Positions 42,291-52,205 are shown, numbered from the stretch's first letter. The stretch is DNA of 64,000 nt from Postechiella marina (GCF_039538365.1 NZ_BAABCA010000001.1:744001-808000), one strand, 5' to 3'. Translations and numbers: made by a program. The notes: generated by a model from the sequence alone, not told the origin.

Positions 42291-42481
42291 ATTCTTAGAT
42301 AAACACACGTCTTTCTTTATTAATTACATATAGTTATATATTTATTAAAAACTGACTAAAAACCATTAAAGTCGATAAAACACAAATTTAACGTAAGAAA
42401 AATATGTTTTTATTTTACTTATTAAGAAATTAGGATTACGTTTGTTATAGTTAAAACCTAACCTTAAAAACCAAATTTATT

Positions 42482-43590
42482 ATGAGGAAAATTACTCAAG
42501 CTATTTTATTTTATTTATTTTTTTTAACTTTTATTCCAATTGGGTTTTCTCAAAATCTTGATGGAGCTACAGTTGAATTTGTAGAATTAGGAGAAACAAA
42601 AACAGTTGATGATTTTGATGACTCTTTAGATGCAGCGACTCCTCAAGCGTCCTATAATGTAGAATTTAAAATTGGTTCTACAGAGAATTTAAAATTGGTT
42701 CTACAGAAAATTTATATTTTGATGTAGATGGTAATAGGATAATAATTGGAGCAAGAAATAGTACGTCTATAACTGTTAATGAAGTAACTTTTAATTTTAC
42801 AGCAGGAACATTTGAAAGTATTGTAGGTGCTTCTTTTAATTCAGGAGCTTCAACAGGTACAAATACAGAAGGTATATCTGCCTCGTATACCGCAAATAGT
42901 GTTACTTTAATAGGTTTGTCTAATAAAAATTTCTCAGAAAATTATGCATTAGGAGAAATAGGAACAGTAGTTTTTGATATTAAAACGACTCCAAAAGTAA
43001 ACAACGTTAACGTACCCGCTAATGGAACTTATACAACAGGGCAAAATTTAGATTTTACTGCAAACTTTAACGAGAATATAATAGTAAATACTACAAGCGG
43101 AACTCCGCAAATAGCTGTTACCATAGGTAGTGTAGTGCGTCAAGCAACATATATTAGTGGTTCTGGTACAAGCACTTTATTATTTAGATATACGGTAACA
43201 ACGGGTGATTTAGATACAGATGGTATTGCAGTTGGAGCTTTATCTGCCAATGGAAGCACATTACAAGATGCTTCTGGTAATAATGCTAACCTTACTTTAA
43301 ATAGTGTTGGTAGCACATTAAATGTTCTTGTAGATAGTACTTTAAGTATCGATGCTTTTAAAAACGAAGCTCAATTCTCAATGTATCCAAATCCAAGTCG
43401 TAATAACGTAAATATTAAAACGTCTTTAGGAGGCGAATTTCAAATTATTAATCAACTAGGACAAAATGTAAAAACGTTTCGTTTACAATCTGCCATAGAA
43501 AATAATATCTATGTTGGTAATTTAAGTAACGGTTTATATTTTGTAAAAGGATCTAACGGAGTATCCAAAAAACTAGTGATTAAAAACTAA
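42482..43590 (+). pseudogene. Secreted type IX protein, frameshifted by a 23-bp duplication
   Basis: Starts with a signal peptide (IGFSQ) and continues in frame to 42727. Removing one copy of the 23-bp tandem repeat (42662-42707) restores ...EFKIGSTENLYFDVDGN... and joins it to the frame of 42916-43590, which ends in a type IX C-terminal sorting domain (MYPNPSRNNVNIKTS, LGQNVKTFRL, GLYFVKGSNGVSKKLVI). The intact gene would code for ~360 residues. The central part, residues about 180-290, resembles a cadherin or Ig-like repeat (NVNVPANGTYTTGQNLDFT). Probably inactivated recently. Confidence 0.87.
42662..42707 (+). repeat. 23-bp perfect tandem duplication in a coding region
   Basis: Two identical 23-base units, 42662-42684 and 42685-42707. 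The length is not a multiple of three, so it shifts the frame and leads to a stop at 42727. Confidence 0.92.
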
Positions 43591-43610
43591 TTAAAACAGA
43601 TAGATATTTT

Positions 43611-43646
43611 AAAAGCGTGAATTCTTAAATTAGAATTCACGCTTTT
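43611..43646 (+). terminator. Terminator after the secreted protein gene
   Basis: AAAAGCGTGAATTC and GAATTCACGCTTTT with an eight-base loop, followed by TT. Perfect 14-bp stem. Confidence 0.9.
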
Positions 43647-43675
43647 TTGAGTAATACACAATTTGTTTATAAACA

Positions 43676-43709
43676 AAAAGTCTGCTAAGTAAATACTTAA
43701 CAGACTTTT
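43676..43709 (-). terminator. Terminator of the leu operon
   Basis: AAAAGTCTGCTAAGT and ACTTAACAGACTTTT around AAAT; one mismatch. It lies 27 bases downstream of the leuB stop on the minus strand and ends in a T tract there. Confidence 0.85.
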
Positions 43710-43735
43710 AATATATATAATGGTTGTTTAGTTAT

Positions 43736-44791
43736 CTAAATATTAGCAGCTAAATAATCTCCAACTTCTTTAGTACCGTATGCTTTACCGCCATCTGCTA
43801 AATCTTCTGTAACAATACCTTTAGCTAAAGCATCATTTACAACCGCTCTAATAGCTTTTCCTTCTTCTTGTAAACCAAAGTTTTCAAACATCATAGCAGC
43901 AGATAATACAGTTGCCATAGGGTTTGCAATATTTAATCCAGTGGCTTGTGGGTAACTTCCGTGAATAGGCTCAAACAAAGCAATATCAGTTCCCATAGAT
44001 GCAGATGGCATTAAGCCCATAGATCCAGAAATAACCGAAGCCTCGTCTGTTAAAATATCACCAAATAAGTTTTCTGTAATTAAAACATCGTAGCTATTAG
44101 GCCATTGTACTAAACGCATAGCAACCGCATCAACAAACTCGTAACTTACTTCAACCTCAGGATAATCCTTTTCCATAGCCTGTACAGTTTCTCTCCATAA
44201 ACGAGACGTTTCTAAAACGTTAGCTTTATCAACACAACATAATTTTTTACTACGTGTCATTGCTAATTCAAAACCTTTTTTAGCCAAACGTTGTACTTCT
44301 TCGCGTGTGTAAACACAGTTATCAAAAGCAGTTTCTCCACCGTCTCTTCTACCCTTTTCTCCAAAGTAAATTCCGCCAGTTAGCTCTCTTAAAAACACCA
44401 AATCTGTACCTTCTATACGCTCTTGTTTTAAAGGTGATTTATCTAATAAAGATGGAAAAGTAAACGTTGGGCGTACATTAGCAAACAAACCTAAAGCCTT
44501 ACGCATTTTTAACAAGCCTTGCTCCGGACGTACTTTAGCAGTTGGATCGTTATCAAAACGAGGATGTCCAATAGCGCCAAATAAAACTGCATCCGACGCC
44601 ACACAAATATCGTGCGTAGCATCTGGGTAAGGTTCTCCAACAGCATCAATAGCAGCTGCACCAGTTAAAGCTGGTTTCCAAGTAATTTCGTGTCCAAATT
44701 TTGCAGCTACAGCATCACTAACTTTTACAGCTTGATCTATAACTTCGGGTCCTATACCGTCTCCGGCTAAAAGGGCAATATTAAATTTCAT
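43736..44791 (-). CDS. leuB: 3-isopropylmalate dehydrogenase
   Basis: 351 residues. Isocitrate/isopropylmalate dehydrogenase fold: LLAGDGIGPEVI, RPEQGLLKMRKALGLFANVRPT, ELTGGIYFGEKG, and TENLFGDILTDEAS with the Mg2+-binding Asp pair, then FEPIHGSYPQATG for NAD. It oxidises and decarboxylates 3-isopropylmalate in leucine synthesis. Last gene of a minus-strand leuC-D-A-B operon, 135 bases after the leuA-type gene. Normal length. Confidence 0.95.
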   Translation of the reverse strand: MKFNIALLAGDGIGPEVIDQAVKVSDAVAAKFGHEITWKPALTGAAAIDAVGEPYPDATHDICVASDAVLFGAIGHPRFDNDPTAKVRPEQGLLKMRKALGLFANVRPTFTFPSLLDKSPLKQERIEGTDLVFLRELTGGIYFGEKGRRDGGETAFDNCVYTREEVQRLAKKGFELAMTRSKKLCCVDKANVLETSRLWRETVQAMEKDYPEVEVSYEFVDAVAMRLVQWPNSYDVLITENLFGDILTDEASVISGSMGLMPSASMGTDIALFEPIHGSYPQATGLNIANPMATVLSAAMMFENFGLQEEGKAIRAVVNDALAKGIVTEDLADGGKAYGTKEVGDYLAANI

Positions 44792-44926
44792 CTTTATTTA
44801 TTTTAATCTTTAAATTATATTTTATTCTTGGGTGTTACTCAAGAATTAAGTTTTACAACAGTTGCTTTTTTGTGTTATATGTGCAACAACACGATAATAG
44901 CTTCAACAAACCTGGTATTAGTATTT

Positions 44927-46447
44927 TTAATCTACAACAATATTTAGCATTTTTTCTGTTGCTTTAATTGCAGATACCGTTTGGTCACTATCTAGCCCAC
45001 GTGTTTTAAACTCTTTATCGTCTTTTTTCCAAGTAATAATAGTTTCGCATAATGCATCAGAGTTACTTCCTGGAGGAATTCTAACTGCATAATCGACCAA
45101 ACTAGGCAATATCATTTTCTTATTTTTAAATACCCTTTTAATGGCATTCATAAAAGCATCAAATTGACCATCGCCTTGCGAGCTTTCTTCAAATGTTTCG
45201 TCTTTAATGGTTATAGAAACTGTTGTAGATGGCTTTAAACCTTTAGAGTGTGTTAAAACGTAGGAGTTAACTGTTACATTTTCTTCGTAAGTACGATCTA
45301 ACACATCCGAAATAATATAAGGTAAATCCTCTTTGGTAACCACCTGTTTCTTATCTCCCAACTCAATAATACGCTGGGTAACCTTTTTTATATCGTCATC
45401 GTTAAGTTGTAAACCTAACTCTTGTAAATTTTTTTGAATATTGGCTTTTCCAGAACTTTTGCCTAAAGCATATTTTCTTGTCCTACCAAAACGTTCTGGC
45501 ATTAACTCACTAAAGTATAAGTTGTTTTTGTTATCACCATCGGCATGTATACCAGCGGTTTGTGTAAATACATTGGCACCAACTACTGGTTTGTTAGATG
45601 GTATCATAACTCCCGAAAACGTTTCGACCAATTTGCTAATGGTAAATAAAAACGTTTCGTTTACACCAATTTCTATATGTGGCATAAAATCGTTAATAAC
45701 CGCAATAGTGCTTGCCATTGGCGCATTTCCTGCACGTTCTCCCATACCATTTACAGTTAAATGCAAACCATCTGCGCCCGCTTTTAAACCTTCCATAACG
45801 TTAGATACGCCTAAATCGTAATCGTTATGTGCATGAAAATCAAAATGCAAGTTTGGATACAAATCTTTAATTTCTTTTATAAATTCGTAAGATTCGCTTG
45901 GTGTTAAAACTCCCAAGGTATCGGGTAGCATAATACGTTTTATTGGTTGCGTAGATAAAAACGCTAAAAACTCTAAAACATACGCCTTAGAATTTCGCAT
46001 ACCATTACTCCAGTCTTCTAAATAAATATTGGTTTCAATATTGTTTTCTTTAGCAGAAATAATATTTTCTTTTATTTCTGTAAAATGCTGATTTGGTGTC
46101 TTTTTTAATTGGTGAGTTAAATGATTTAAAGAACCTTTTGTTAGTAGATTTTGTACCTTGGCTCCTGCTTCAATCATCCAATTAATAGATATGCCTTTGT
46201 CTACAAAAGTTAAAACTTCAACAGCTTGCAAATAATTATTTTGAGATGCCCATTTGGTAACATCTTTTACCGCTTGAAGTTCGCCTTCAGACACACGTGC
46301 TGATGCTATTTCTATACGGTCTACTTTTAATTCTTCTAATAAAAGCTTAGCAATTGTAAGCTTCTCAGAAGCAGAAAACGACACGCTCGAGGTTTGTTCA
46401 CCATCGCGCAATGTCGTATCCATTATTTCTATTTTCTTTCTACTCAT
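44927..46447 (-). CDS. leuA: 2-isopropylmalate synthase family (LeuA/CimA type)
   Basis: 506 residues. HMGL-like catalytic barrel: MDTTLRDGEQTSSVSF, DFHAHNDYDLGVSNVMEGL with the metal-binding HxH, GNAPMA; then a linker and a C-terminal LeuA-dimer regulatory domain (about 390-505, SSQGDGQFDAFM-type). Placed between leuD and leuB, it most likely makes 2-isopropylmalate from 2-oxoisovalerate and acetyl-CoA. The sequence type is also close to citramalate synthases, so that activity cannot be excluded from sequence alone. The leuD start lies three bases upstream of this gene. Confidence 0.88.
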   Translation of the reverse strand: MSRKKIEIMDTTLRDGEQTSSVSFSASEKLTIAKLLLEELKVDRIEIASARVSEGELQAVKDVTKWASQNNYLQAVEVLTFVDKGISINWMIEAGAKVQNLLTKGSLNHLTHQLKKTPNQHFTEIKENIISAKENNIETNIYLEDWSNGMRNSKAYVLEFLAFLSTQPIKRIMLPDTLGVLTPSESYEFIKEIKDLYPNLHFDFHAHNDYDLGVSNVMEGLKAGADGLHLTVNGMGERAGNAPMASTIAVINDFMPHIEIGVNETFLFTISKLVETFSGVMIPSNKPVVGANVFTQTAGIHADGDNKNNLYFSELMPERFGRTRKYALGKSSGKANIQKNLQELGLQLNDDDIKKVTQRIIELGDKKQVVTKEDLPYIISDVLDRTYEENVTVNSYVLTHSKGLKPSTTVSITIKDETFEESSQGDGQFDAFMNAIKRVFKNKKMILPSLVDYAVRIPPGSNSDALCETIITWKKDDKEFKTRGLDSDQTVSAIKATEKMLNIVVD

Positions 46448-46450
46448 GTT

Positions 46451-47047
46451 TTAGAAAGGACGAGATTCTGTAAATGTTTCTATCTCGCTTTTCATGTTTT
46501 GTAAATAGTCGATATCATCAAAACCATTTAACATGTTTTCTTTTTTATATCCATTAATATCAAAAGACTCTTGAGTTCCAGAAGATAATAATGTAATAGT
46601 TTGAGCTTCTAGGTTTATTTCTAACTCGGTATTTGGGTCATTATAAATAGCTTCAAAAATCTCATCAGAGAATGCTGGGCTAATTTGTACAGGTAATACT
46701 CCAATGTTTAAACAGTTATTTTTAAAAATATCTGCGAAAAAACTAGATACTACACAACGAAAACCATAATCGTAAACAGCCCAAGCAGCGTGTTCTCTAG
46801 AAGATCCAGAACCAAAGTTTTTTCCTCCAACTAGAATTTTACCTGTGTAAATTGGGTTATTTAAAACAAAATCTTCTTTAGGTGTATTATCACCGTTATA
46901 TCTCCAGTCTCTAAATAAGTTATCTCCAAAACCTTCGCGTTTTGTTGCTTTTAAAAAACGAGCAGGTATAATTTGATCTGTATCTACATTCTCTATTGGC
47001 AATGGAACTGCAGTACTTGTTAATGTTGTAAATTTATCGTAAGCCAT
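46451..47047 (-). CDS. leuD: 3-isopropylmalate dehydratase small subunit
   Basis: 198 residues. VPLPIENVDTDQIIPARFLK, FGSGSSREHAAWAVYDYGFRCVVS and FKNNCLNIGVLPV are the aconitase C-domain signatures of LeuD. With LeuC it isomerises 2- to 3-isopropylmalate. In the operon, between leuC and leuA. Confidence 0.95.
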   Translation of the reverse strand: MAYDKFTTLTSTAVPLPIENVDTDQIIPARFLKATKREGFGDNLFRDWRYNGDNTPKEDFVLNNPIYTGKILVGGKNFGSGSSREHAAWAVYDYGFRCVVSSFFADIFKNNCLNIGVLPVQISPAFSDEIFEAIYNDPNTELEINLEAQTITLLSSGTQESFDINGYKKENMLNGFDDIDYLQNMKSEIETFTESRPF

Positions 47048-47135
47048 TATTTTTTGCTTTAAGCCTTAGGTTGTATGCCTTAGGCGAATAATTATTTTTT
47101 TTGAGCTTAAAGTATAAAGCTTTAAGCCTATTGCT

Positions 47136-48530
47136 TTATAGTAATTCTCTAGGATCTGTAACTACACCAGTTACCGCAGCTGCAGCTGCAACTAATGGAC
47201 TAGCTAATAATGTTCTTGATCCTGGTCCTTGACGTCCTTCAAAGTTTCTGTTTGATGTACTTACCGCATATTTTCCTGCTGGTACTTTATCATCATTCAT
47301 TGCTAAACAAGCAGAACAACCTGGTTCTCTTAATACAAAACCTGCTGTTTCAAAAATGTCTAATAAACCTTCTTCTTTTATTTTAGCTTCAACAATATGA
47401 GATCCAGGTACTAGCCAAGCAGTTACATTGTCAGCCTTTTTTCTACCTTTAACAATAGATGCAAATGCTCTAAAATCTTCAATACGTCCATTAGTACAAC
47501 TACCAATAAATACGAAATCGATTTTTTTACCAATCATTTGTTCATTTTCGGCATACCCCATGTAAGCTAAAGACTTGTCGTAAGTTTCTTTTCCGCCTTC
47601 TACAGAATCTGCAGATGGAATGTTTTTAGAAATTCCCATTCCCATACCAGGATTTGTACCATATGTAATCATTGGTTCAATATCGCTAGCATTAAAATTA
47701 AATTCTTTATCAAAAACAGCATCATCATCAGTTTTTAACGTTTTCCAGTATGTCATGGCTTTGTCCCAATCTGCACCTTTTGGTGTCATAGCACGACCTT
47801 TAATATACTCGAATGTTTTCTCGTCTGGAGCAATCATACCACCACGAGCTCCCATCTCTATAGATAGGTTACAAACGGTCATACGTCCTTCCATAGTCAT
47901 GTTTTCAAAAACATCACCTGCATACTCAACAAAATATCCAGTAGCACCAGAAGTTGTTAATTGAGAAATAATATATAAACCTACATCTTTAGGTGTAACG
48001 CCTTTGCTTAATGGCCCGTTAATGCTAATTCGCATTTTCTTTGGTTTAGGCTGCATAATACATTGTGTGGTTAAAACCATTTCTACCTCAGATGTACCAA
48101 TACCAAAAGCAATGGCTCCAAAAGCTCCATGAGTAGATGTATGAGAATCTCCACATACAATAGTTGCTCCAGGAAGCGTAATTCCGTTTTCCGGACCTAC
48201 AACGTGTACAATACCATTGTTTTTATGACCTAATCCCCAGTGGCTAATGCCATACTCGTTCGCATTATCTTCTAATGTTTTTAATTGATTAGCAGATAAT
48301 GGATCTTGAACTGGTAAATGTTGATTTATTGTTGGTGTGTTATGATCGGCTACAGCAAATGTCTTTTTTGGATATAAAACACTTAAACCTCTACTTTTTA
48401 AACCTACAAAAGCTACAGGACTTGTAACTTCGTGAATTAAGTGACGGTCTATATAAAATACATCTGGTCCATCTTCAATGTTTCGCACAACATGCGAATC
48501 CCATACTTTGTCAAACAATGATTTGCTCAT
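47136..48530 (-). CDS. leuC: 3-isopropylmalate dehydratase large subunit
   Basis: 464 residues. Aconitase fold with three [4Fe-4S] cysteines: VFIGSCTNGRIED, then PGCSACLAM (two Cys). Early motifs YIDRHLIHEVTSPVAF and VCGDSHTSTHGAFGAI. First gene of the operon. A minus-strand -7 element TAAATTTG (48588-48581) lies ~55 bases before the start; no leader peptide rich in Leu codons was seen. Confidence 0.95.
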   Translation of the reverse strand: MSKSLFDKVWDSHVVRNIEDGPDVFYIDRHLIHEVTSPVAFVGLKSRGLSVLYPKKTFAVADHNTPTINQHLPVQDPLSANQLKTLEDNANEYGISHWGLGHKNNGIVHVVGPENGITLPGATIVCGDSHTSTHGAFGAIAFGIGTSEVEMVLTTQCIMQPKPKKMRISINGPLSKGVTPKDVGLYIISQLTTSGATGYFVEYAGDVFENMTMEGRMTVCNLSIEMGARGGMIAPDEKTFEYIKGRAMTPKGADWDKAMTYWKTLKTDDDAVFDKEFNFNASDIEPMITYGTNPGMGMGISKNIPSADSVEGGKETYDKSLAYMGYAENEQMIGKKIDFVFIGSCTNGRIEDFRAFASIVKGRKKADNVTAWLVPGSHIVEAKIKEEGLLDIFETAGFVLREPGCSACLAMNDDKVPAGKYAVSTSNRNFEGRQGPGSRTLLASPLVAAAAAVTGVVTDPRELL

Positions 48531-48580
48531 AAAAAAAATAAATTTTGTATTAATAGTAGTTAAAAAAACTACAAGGGCAA

Positions 48581-48588
48581 CAAATTTA
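48581..48588 (-). promoter_or_regulatory. -7 element of the leu operon
   Basis: TAAATTTG read on the minus strand; a weak -33 (GTTTC) lies ~20 bases upstream. About 50 bases of leader precede leuC. Confidence 0.45.
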
Positions 48589-48726
48589 AATTTTATTAAA
48601 GTATTATGAAACTTTAAATGACTTAGTTAGTATATTTTTATAAAATATACAATGGAAGTGTTATTAATTGAATTTAATGCAATAAATTATATAAATTGAT
48701 TATAATTTTTAAAAGCTATTTGGCAT

Positions 48727-48771
48727 AAAACAAAAGCTTCCGGTTTTAATATGCTATTAATCACCGAAAGC
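48727..48771 (-). terminator. Terminator of the thioesterase gene
   Basis: On the minus strand GCTTTCGGT pairs with ACCGGAAGC around 18 bases, followed by TTTTGTTTT. It lies 65 bases downstream of the thioesterase stop and ~200 bases before leuC, so a role as leu attenuator is possible but less likely. Confidence 0.6.
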
Positions 48772-48837
48772 CCTTGTTAATTCTATAAACTGAAGCGTAT
48801 TTTTAAATTTAAAATTACACTATAAAATATACAGTTG

Positions 48838-49221
48838 TTACAATCTATCTTTTACATATTCTACTTCTGTTTTTCCATGTGCTTTTGCTTTGCCATCTTC
48901 GCCCATATTTACCATTACAATATTAGAAATAGTAATAATAGTTTCTCTAGTCATCATATTTCTAACCTCGCAACTTAATGTAATAGAGGCTTTTCCAAAT
49001 TTAACAACTTCTATACCTATTTCTACAATATCGCCTTGTTTTGCAGAGGCTCTAAAGTCTATTTCGCTCATGTATTTTGTTACCACTTTATGATTTTCTA
49101 ATTGTACTATGGTATATAATGCAGCTTCTTCGTCTATCCATTCTAATAGGCGTCCACCAAACAAAGTACTATTGGCGTTTAAATCTTCTGGTTTTATCCA
49201 TTTTCTTGTATGAAATCTCAT
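48838..49221 (-). CDS. Acyl-CoA thioesterase, hotdog fold
   Basis: 127 residues. Single hotdog domain of the YciA/BFIT kind: NSTLFGGRLLEWIDEEAALYT with the catalytic Asp, SEIDFRASAKQGDIVEI, SITLSCEVRNMMT. It hydrolyses acyl-CoA; chain preference is unknown. Monocistronic, with a terminator before the leu operon. Confidence 0.85.
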   Translation of the reverse strand: MRFHTRKWIKPEDLNANSTLFGGRLLEWIDEEAALYTIVQLENHKVVTKYMSEIDFRASAKQGDIVEIGIEVVKFGKASITLSCEVRNMMTRETIITISNIVMVNMGEDGKAKAHGKTEVEYVKDRL

Positions 49222-49340
49222 AACTATACGTTTTTATTTAAATTTTTCTCTTTTGTGGTATAAAGATATCTAATAGAATTAACTCTATCTATAAATTTAA
49301 ATTATTCTTATTTATTCTATGATGTGTTTTTACTATACTA

Positions 49341-50231
49341 TTAAAACAAGGATTGTTGCTGGTTGTTTTTATTAGGAATTTTTAAAGCGTAACCTAATTC
49401 TCCATTTAACTTTTTTATAAAGTAAGCAGAAAGTAAGGTTGATTCTTTTTCTATGTTTTGATGTATAAAAAAATCGATTTCTTTAACACCTTGTGCAATC
49501 CATAATTTTAGACGCTCTACCCAATCGTCTAATCTTGTATAGTCTGATGGATGGTTTGCACCAACATAGCGCACAAAGGCTGAAGCGTTAGTTAATCGCA
49601 TGTGCATTAAATCGCGTCTACCTGCGGTATCGACTATAATATTAGAAATATTGTTAGCTTCTAAAAGCTGGTAAAGTTGCTGCGCCACAGATGCATCGTT
49701 ATACCAACTGGTATGTCTAAACTCTATAGCTAACGGAATTTTTTTTGGCCAACTTTCTGCGAAATCGATAACGCTATCAAAATCTTTTGGTGTAAAATTA
49801 CTGTGCATTTGTAAAAATATAGTGCCTAGTTTTTCTTTTAGATTTGATGCGTTATACAAATAATGGTCTACTATATCTTTGGTGTCGTTTAAACGTTTCC
49901 AATGACTAATTTCTTGATTTAATTTCGGAAAAAACTTGAATCCGCTTGGCGTTTTATCATACCATGCAGAAAACTGTTTTGGCGGAAAAATTCTATAAAA
50001 TGTTGCGTTTAATTCGATGGAGTTAAATTGAGTAGAATAATAACCAAGCTCGTCCTTGGTGCCTCTAGGGTAAAAACCTTTTAAGTCTGCCCTATTCCAC
50101 TTGGCACAACCCACATAAATTTCTGGAATGTTGTCGTCTTTGGTTTTATTTAAAATGCGCTTGGTGTCTATATGATCTTTGGGTAAAGTAAAATCTATAT
50201 TTTGAGGGTTATCAACGCTTCCAAACTTCAT
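49341..50231 (-). CDS. DUF72 family protein
   Basis: 296 residues, TIM-barrel of the YecE/DUF72 type: IYVGCAKWNRADLKGFYP, QFNSIELNATFYRIFP, FKFFPKLNQEISHWKRL, LGTIFLQMHSNFTP and LAIEFRHTSWY. The role of DUF72 is not settled; the family has been linked to iron-sulfur or metal handling only by association. N-terminal 35 residues precede the usual start and may be extra. Divergent from the next gene. Confidence 0.88.
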   Translation of the reverse strand: MKFGSVDNPQNIDFTLPKDHIDTKRILNKTKDDNIPEIYVGCAKWNRADLKGFYPRGTKDELGYYSTQFNSIELNATFYRIFPPKQFSAWYDKTPSGFKFFPKLNQEISHWKRLNDTKDIVDHYLYNASNLKEKLGTIFLQMHSNFTPKDFDSVIDFAESWPKKIPLAIEFRHTSWYNDASVAQQLYQLLEANNISNIIVDTAGRRDLMHMRLTNASAFVRYVGANHPSDYTRLDDWVERLKLWIAQGVKEIDFFIHQNIEKESTLLSAYFIKKLNGELGYALKIPNKNNQQQSLF

Positions 50232-50346
50232 TATTATTTTTTTTATAAAAATAGAAAACTTTAATGTTAATAAACTCGTTAATAATTATAAATGATATTG
50301 CCTTTATCAATTTTATTAATATTTATTTTTATTAAAACTCTTAATT

Positions 50347-50763
50347 ATGAACTCAAGACAATTTAATCTTAAAAGTATTCGACCAGAAATTCTTAATGCT
50401 ACAATTAACGATGATATGAGTAGTGACGAGAGGTTTCAGAATTTAGTATTACGACCAGTTATTAAGTTTCAGAATGATTTGCTTATTGAAGTTTTTAGAA
50501 ATTATATTAAAAAACATAAGTCCGTTTTTTACGATTTACAATTAGATAAACGTATGGATTATATTGAAAATGCCATACAAAAAGACATGAAACTACGTAA
50601 TTCTATGAAAGGAATGGTTATTGGCCAATTTACTGTTAAAGAATATCTTATTTATATAGAAAACTCATCGGCTTTAAATAAACGTATGATGAATATTGTA
50701 AAAGAGCGCTTACTAAGTAATATCCAGTTGTTTGAAAAACCAGAATTATTAACTGCGGTTTAG
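50347..50763 (+). CDS. Conserved hypothetical helical protein
   Basis: 138 residues, mostly helical: ILNATINDDMSSDERFQNLV, LRPVIKFQNDLLIEVFRNY, KHKSVFYDL, then DKRMDYIENAIQKDMKLRNS. It is present in many flavobacteria, where it is sometimes mislabelled as glyoxalase; no glyoxalase motif is visible. Cytoplasmic, no signal. Ends before a bidirectional terminator. Confidence 0.8.
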   Translation: MNSRQFNLKSIRPEILNATINDDMSSDERFQNLVLRPVIKFQNDLLIEVFRNYIKKHKSVFYDLQLDKRMDYIENAIQKDMKLRNSMKGMVIGQFTVKEYLIYIENSSALNKRMMNIVKERLLSNIQLFEKPELLTAV

Positions 50764-50790
50764 TTAAACAACCTTTGCAATACATATTAA

Positions 50791-50826
50791 AACAGCAATA
50801 AGTAGAAATACCTATTGCTGTTTTTT
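50791..50826. terminator. Bidirectional terminator
   Basis: AACAGCAATA and TATTGCTGTT pair, then TTTTTT. Serves the helical protein gene and the converging DUF2461 gene whose stop begins at 50827. Confidence 0.88.
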
Positions 50827-51510
50827 TTAGTTTATTAACGACTCTCCATTTAAATCTGTAGTAAGCACATCGCTCATATAATCAAAAAAAGGCCGAATAG
50901 CTTTAAAAGAATTATCAATATCCGATAAAAAGCCAGGGCTTAAAACCTCTTTATCTGTATATTTTTTTGTAAAAAAATATTGCTTCTTTTTAATTAAATC
51001 GATAGCCTTATGTGTTTTATCAAAACCCTTTGGAGCTGTTTTAAGTTCGTCTCCTTCAAAGCTACTACCCCAAATAGAATTAAAATCTTTATTAGCTAGA
51101 ATGTCTCGTATTTCTTCGTCATCCATTTCAAATTCTTTTCTAATTCTTAATAAATCTTCTTTTTCTGGTTGCCAAAAACCTGTAGCTATAAAACTTTCGT
51201 TATTTGGCTGTAAGTGTAAGTAATAACCGCCTCTTAATTTGGGTTTTACTCTATGTAACGAGCCTCCAAAATGTGTTTTATAAGGTAGTTTGTTTTTAGA
51301 AAAACGCACGTCTCTATATATTCTAAATATTTTAAGCTTATCTATATCGTCGTGTACTTTTACAGTATCTAGAAGTGTGTTGTAAAACGATTTGGCTTCT
51401 TGTTCTATAGTTTTAAATTCGGGTTTATTTTCGTTAAACCAATCGCGATTATTGTTTTTTTCTAATTTTTTTAAAAAGGAAAATATGTCTTTTGATACTA
51501 GAGCACTCAT
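50827..51510 (-). CDS. DUF2461 family protein
   Basis: 227 residues. FLKKLEKNNNRDWFNENKPEF, FRIYRDVRFSKNKLPYKTHF, YYLHLQPNNESFIATGFWQPE are the DUF2461 (TIGR02453) signatures. Function unknown; often near metabolic genes. Single gene on the minus strand. Confidence 0.9.
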   Translation of the reverse strand: MSALVSKDIFSFLKKLEKNNNRDWFNENKPEFKTIEQEAKSFYNTLLDTVKVHDDIDKLKIFRIYRDVRFSKNKLPYKTHFGGSLHRVKPKLRGGYYLHLQPNNESFIATGFWQPEKEDLLRIRKEFEMDDEEIRDILANKDFNSIWGSSFEGDELKTAPKGFDKTHKAIDLIKKKQYFFTKKYTDKEVLSPGFLSDIDNSFKAIRPFFDYMSDVLTTDLNGESLIN

Positions 51511-51546
51511 ATATCATTAAAATTTAAAATAGGAATCTAAAATACA

Positions 51547-51573
51547 AAAAGTCCCGATTCATTCGGGACTTTT
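51547..51573 (-). terminator. Terminator of the secreted protein gene 51596-52156
   Basis: AAAAGTCCCGA-TTCA-T-TCGGGACTTTT, stem of seven GC-rich pairs plus A/T tracts. Usable in both directions. Confidence 0.85.
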
Positions 51574-51595
51574 ATTAATATCTTCTATTTGTAAA

Positions 51596-52156
51596 TTACA
51601 TATTTGTTTTTAAAGCTTGGTATTTAATCTTTTTTAGACTTTGAGATTCTGCATCATAATATTCTACTACAAAATGACCTTGTTTATTAAAATACCCAAT
51701 ACCATTATAGGTTTCACCTTTTACAATATAAGATCCTTTGTTTTGAGAACTCCAGGCTTTACTTGTTTCTATAAATTTGTTGTTGTTATTGTCAAAAGCA
51801 ATATTAAAACCTTTAGAATTTGGTATAAACTTATAGTTTTTATCATCTTTAATATAACGTGTTTCTTTTGATAATAAATCGTAAGATGCATTGGCATCAT
51901 CGTCAACCATTACCATAGTTTCTACTTTTTTAGCAGATGCCACACGCTTTTGGTTAATTTCATTTTTATCAGTAGAGTCTAACTTGACTTTAGATGTTTG
52001 CCTTGTTATTACTTTTATTTTACGCTCTTTAATGCTTTCTCCATTATTGTATGTAATGGTTTTTTCTTTTGTTTCCTGTTTAATGTCTTTAGATTTTTCT
52101 TGCGCTAACATGGTTCCAGAAATTAGCATAGCAAGTGTATATATTAAAATTTTCAT
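51596..52156 (-). CDS. Secreted hypothetical protein
   Basis: 186 residues from ATG 52156; a start at 52219 would overlap the small lipoprotein gene and adds a non-hydrophobic lead. Signal peptide MKILIYTLAMLISGTMLAQ. The mature part starts with a charged stretch (KSKDIKQETKEKTITYNNGES), and ends in beta-like segments (YIVKGETYNGIGYFNKQGHF, VVEYYDAESQ). No known domain. Confidence 0.75.
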   Translation of the reverse strand: MKILIYTLAMLISGTMLAQEKSKDIKQETKEKTITYNNGESIKERKIKVITRQTSKVKLDSTDKNEINQKRVASAKKVETMVMVDDDANASYDLLSKETRYIKDDKNYKFIPNSKGFNIAFDNNNNKFIETSKAWSSQNKGSYIVKGETYNGIGYFNKQGHFVVEYYDAESQSLKKIKYQALKTNM

Positions 52157-52205
52157 TTGTTTTATTTTTAAATTAATTAAATTTTGATGCGTTATAATTT
52201 TGTTT

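Noticed and set aside
45441..45821. 126-codon plus-strand frame
   Set aside because: Shadow of the leuA-type gene on the other strand.
48727..48771. Leucine attenuator
   Set aside because: No Leu-rich leader peptide before leuC, and the hairpin sits just after the thioesterase gene with a T tract on that strand.
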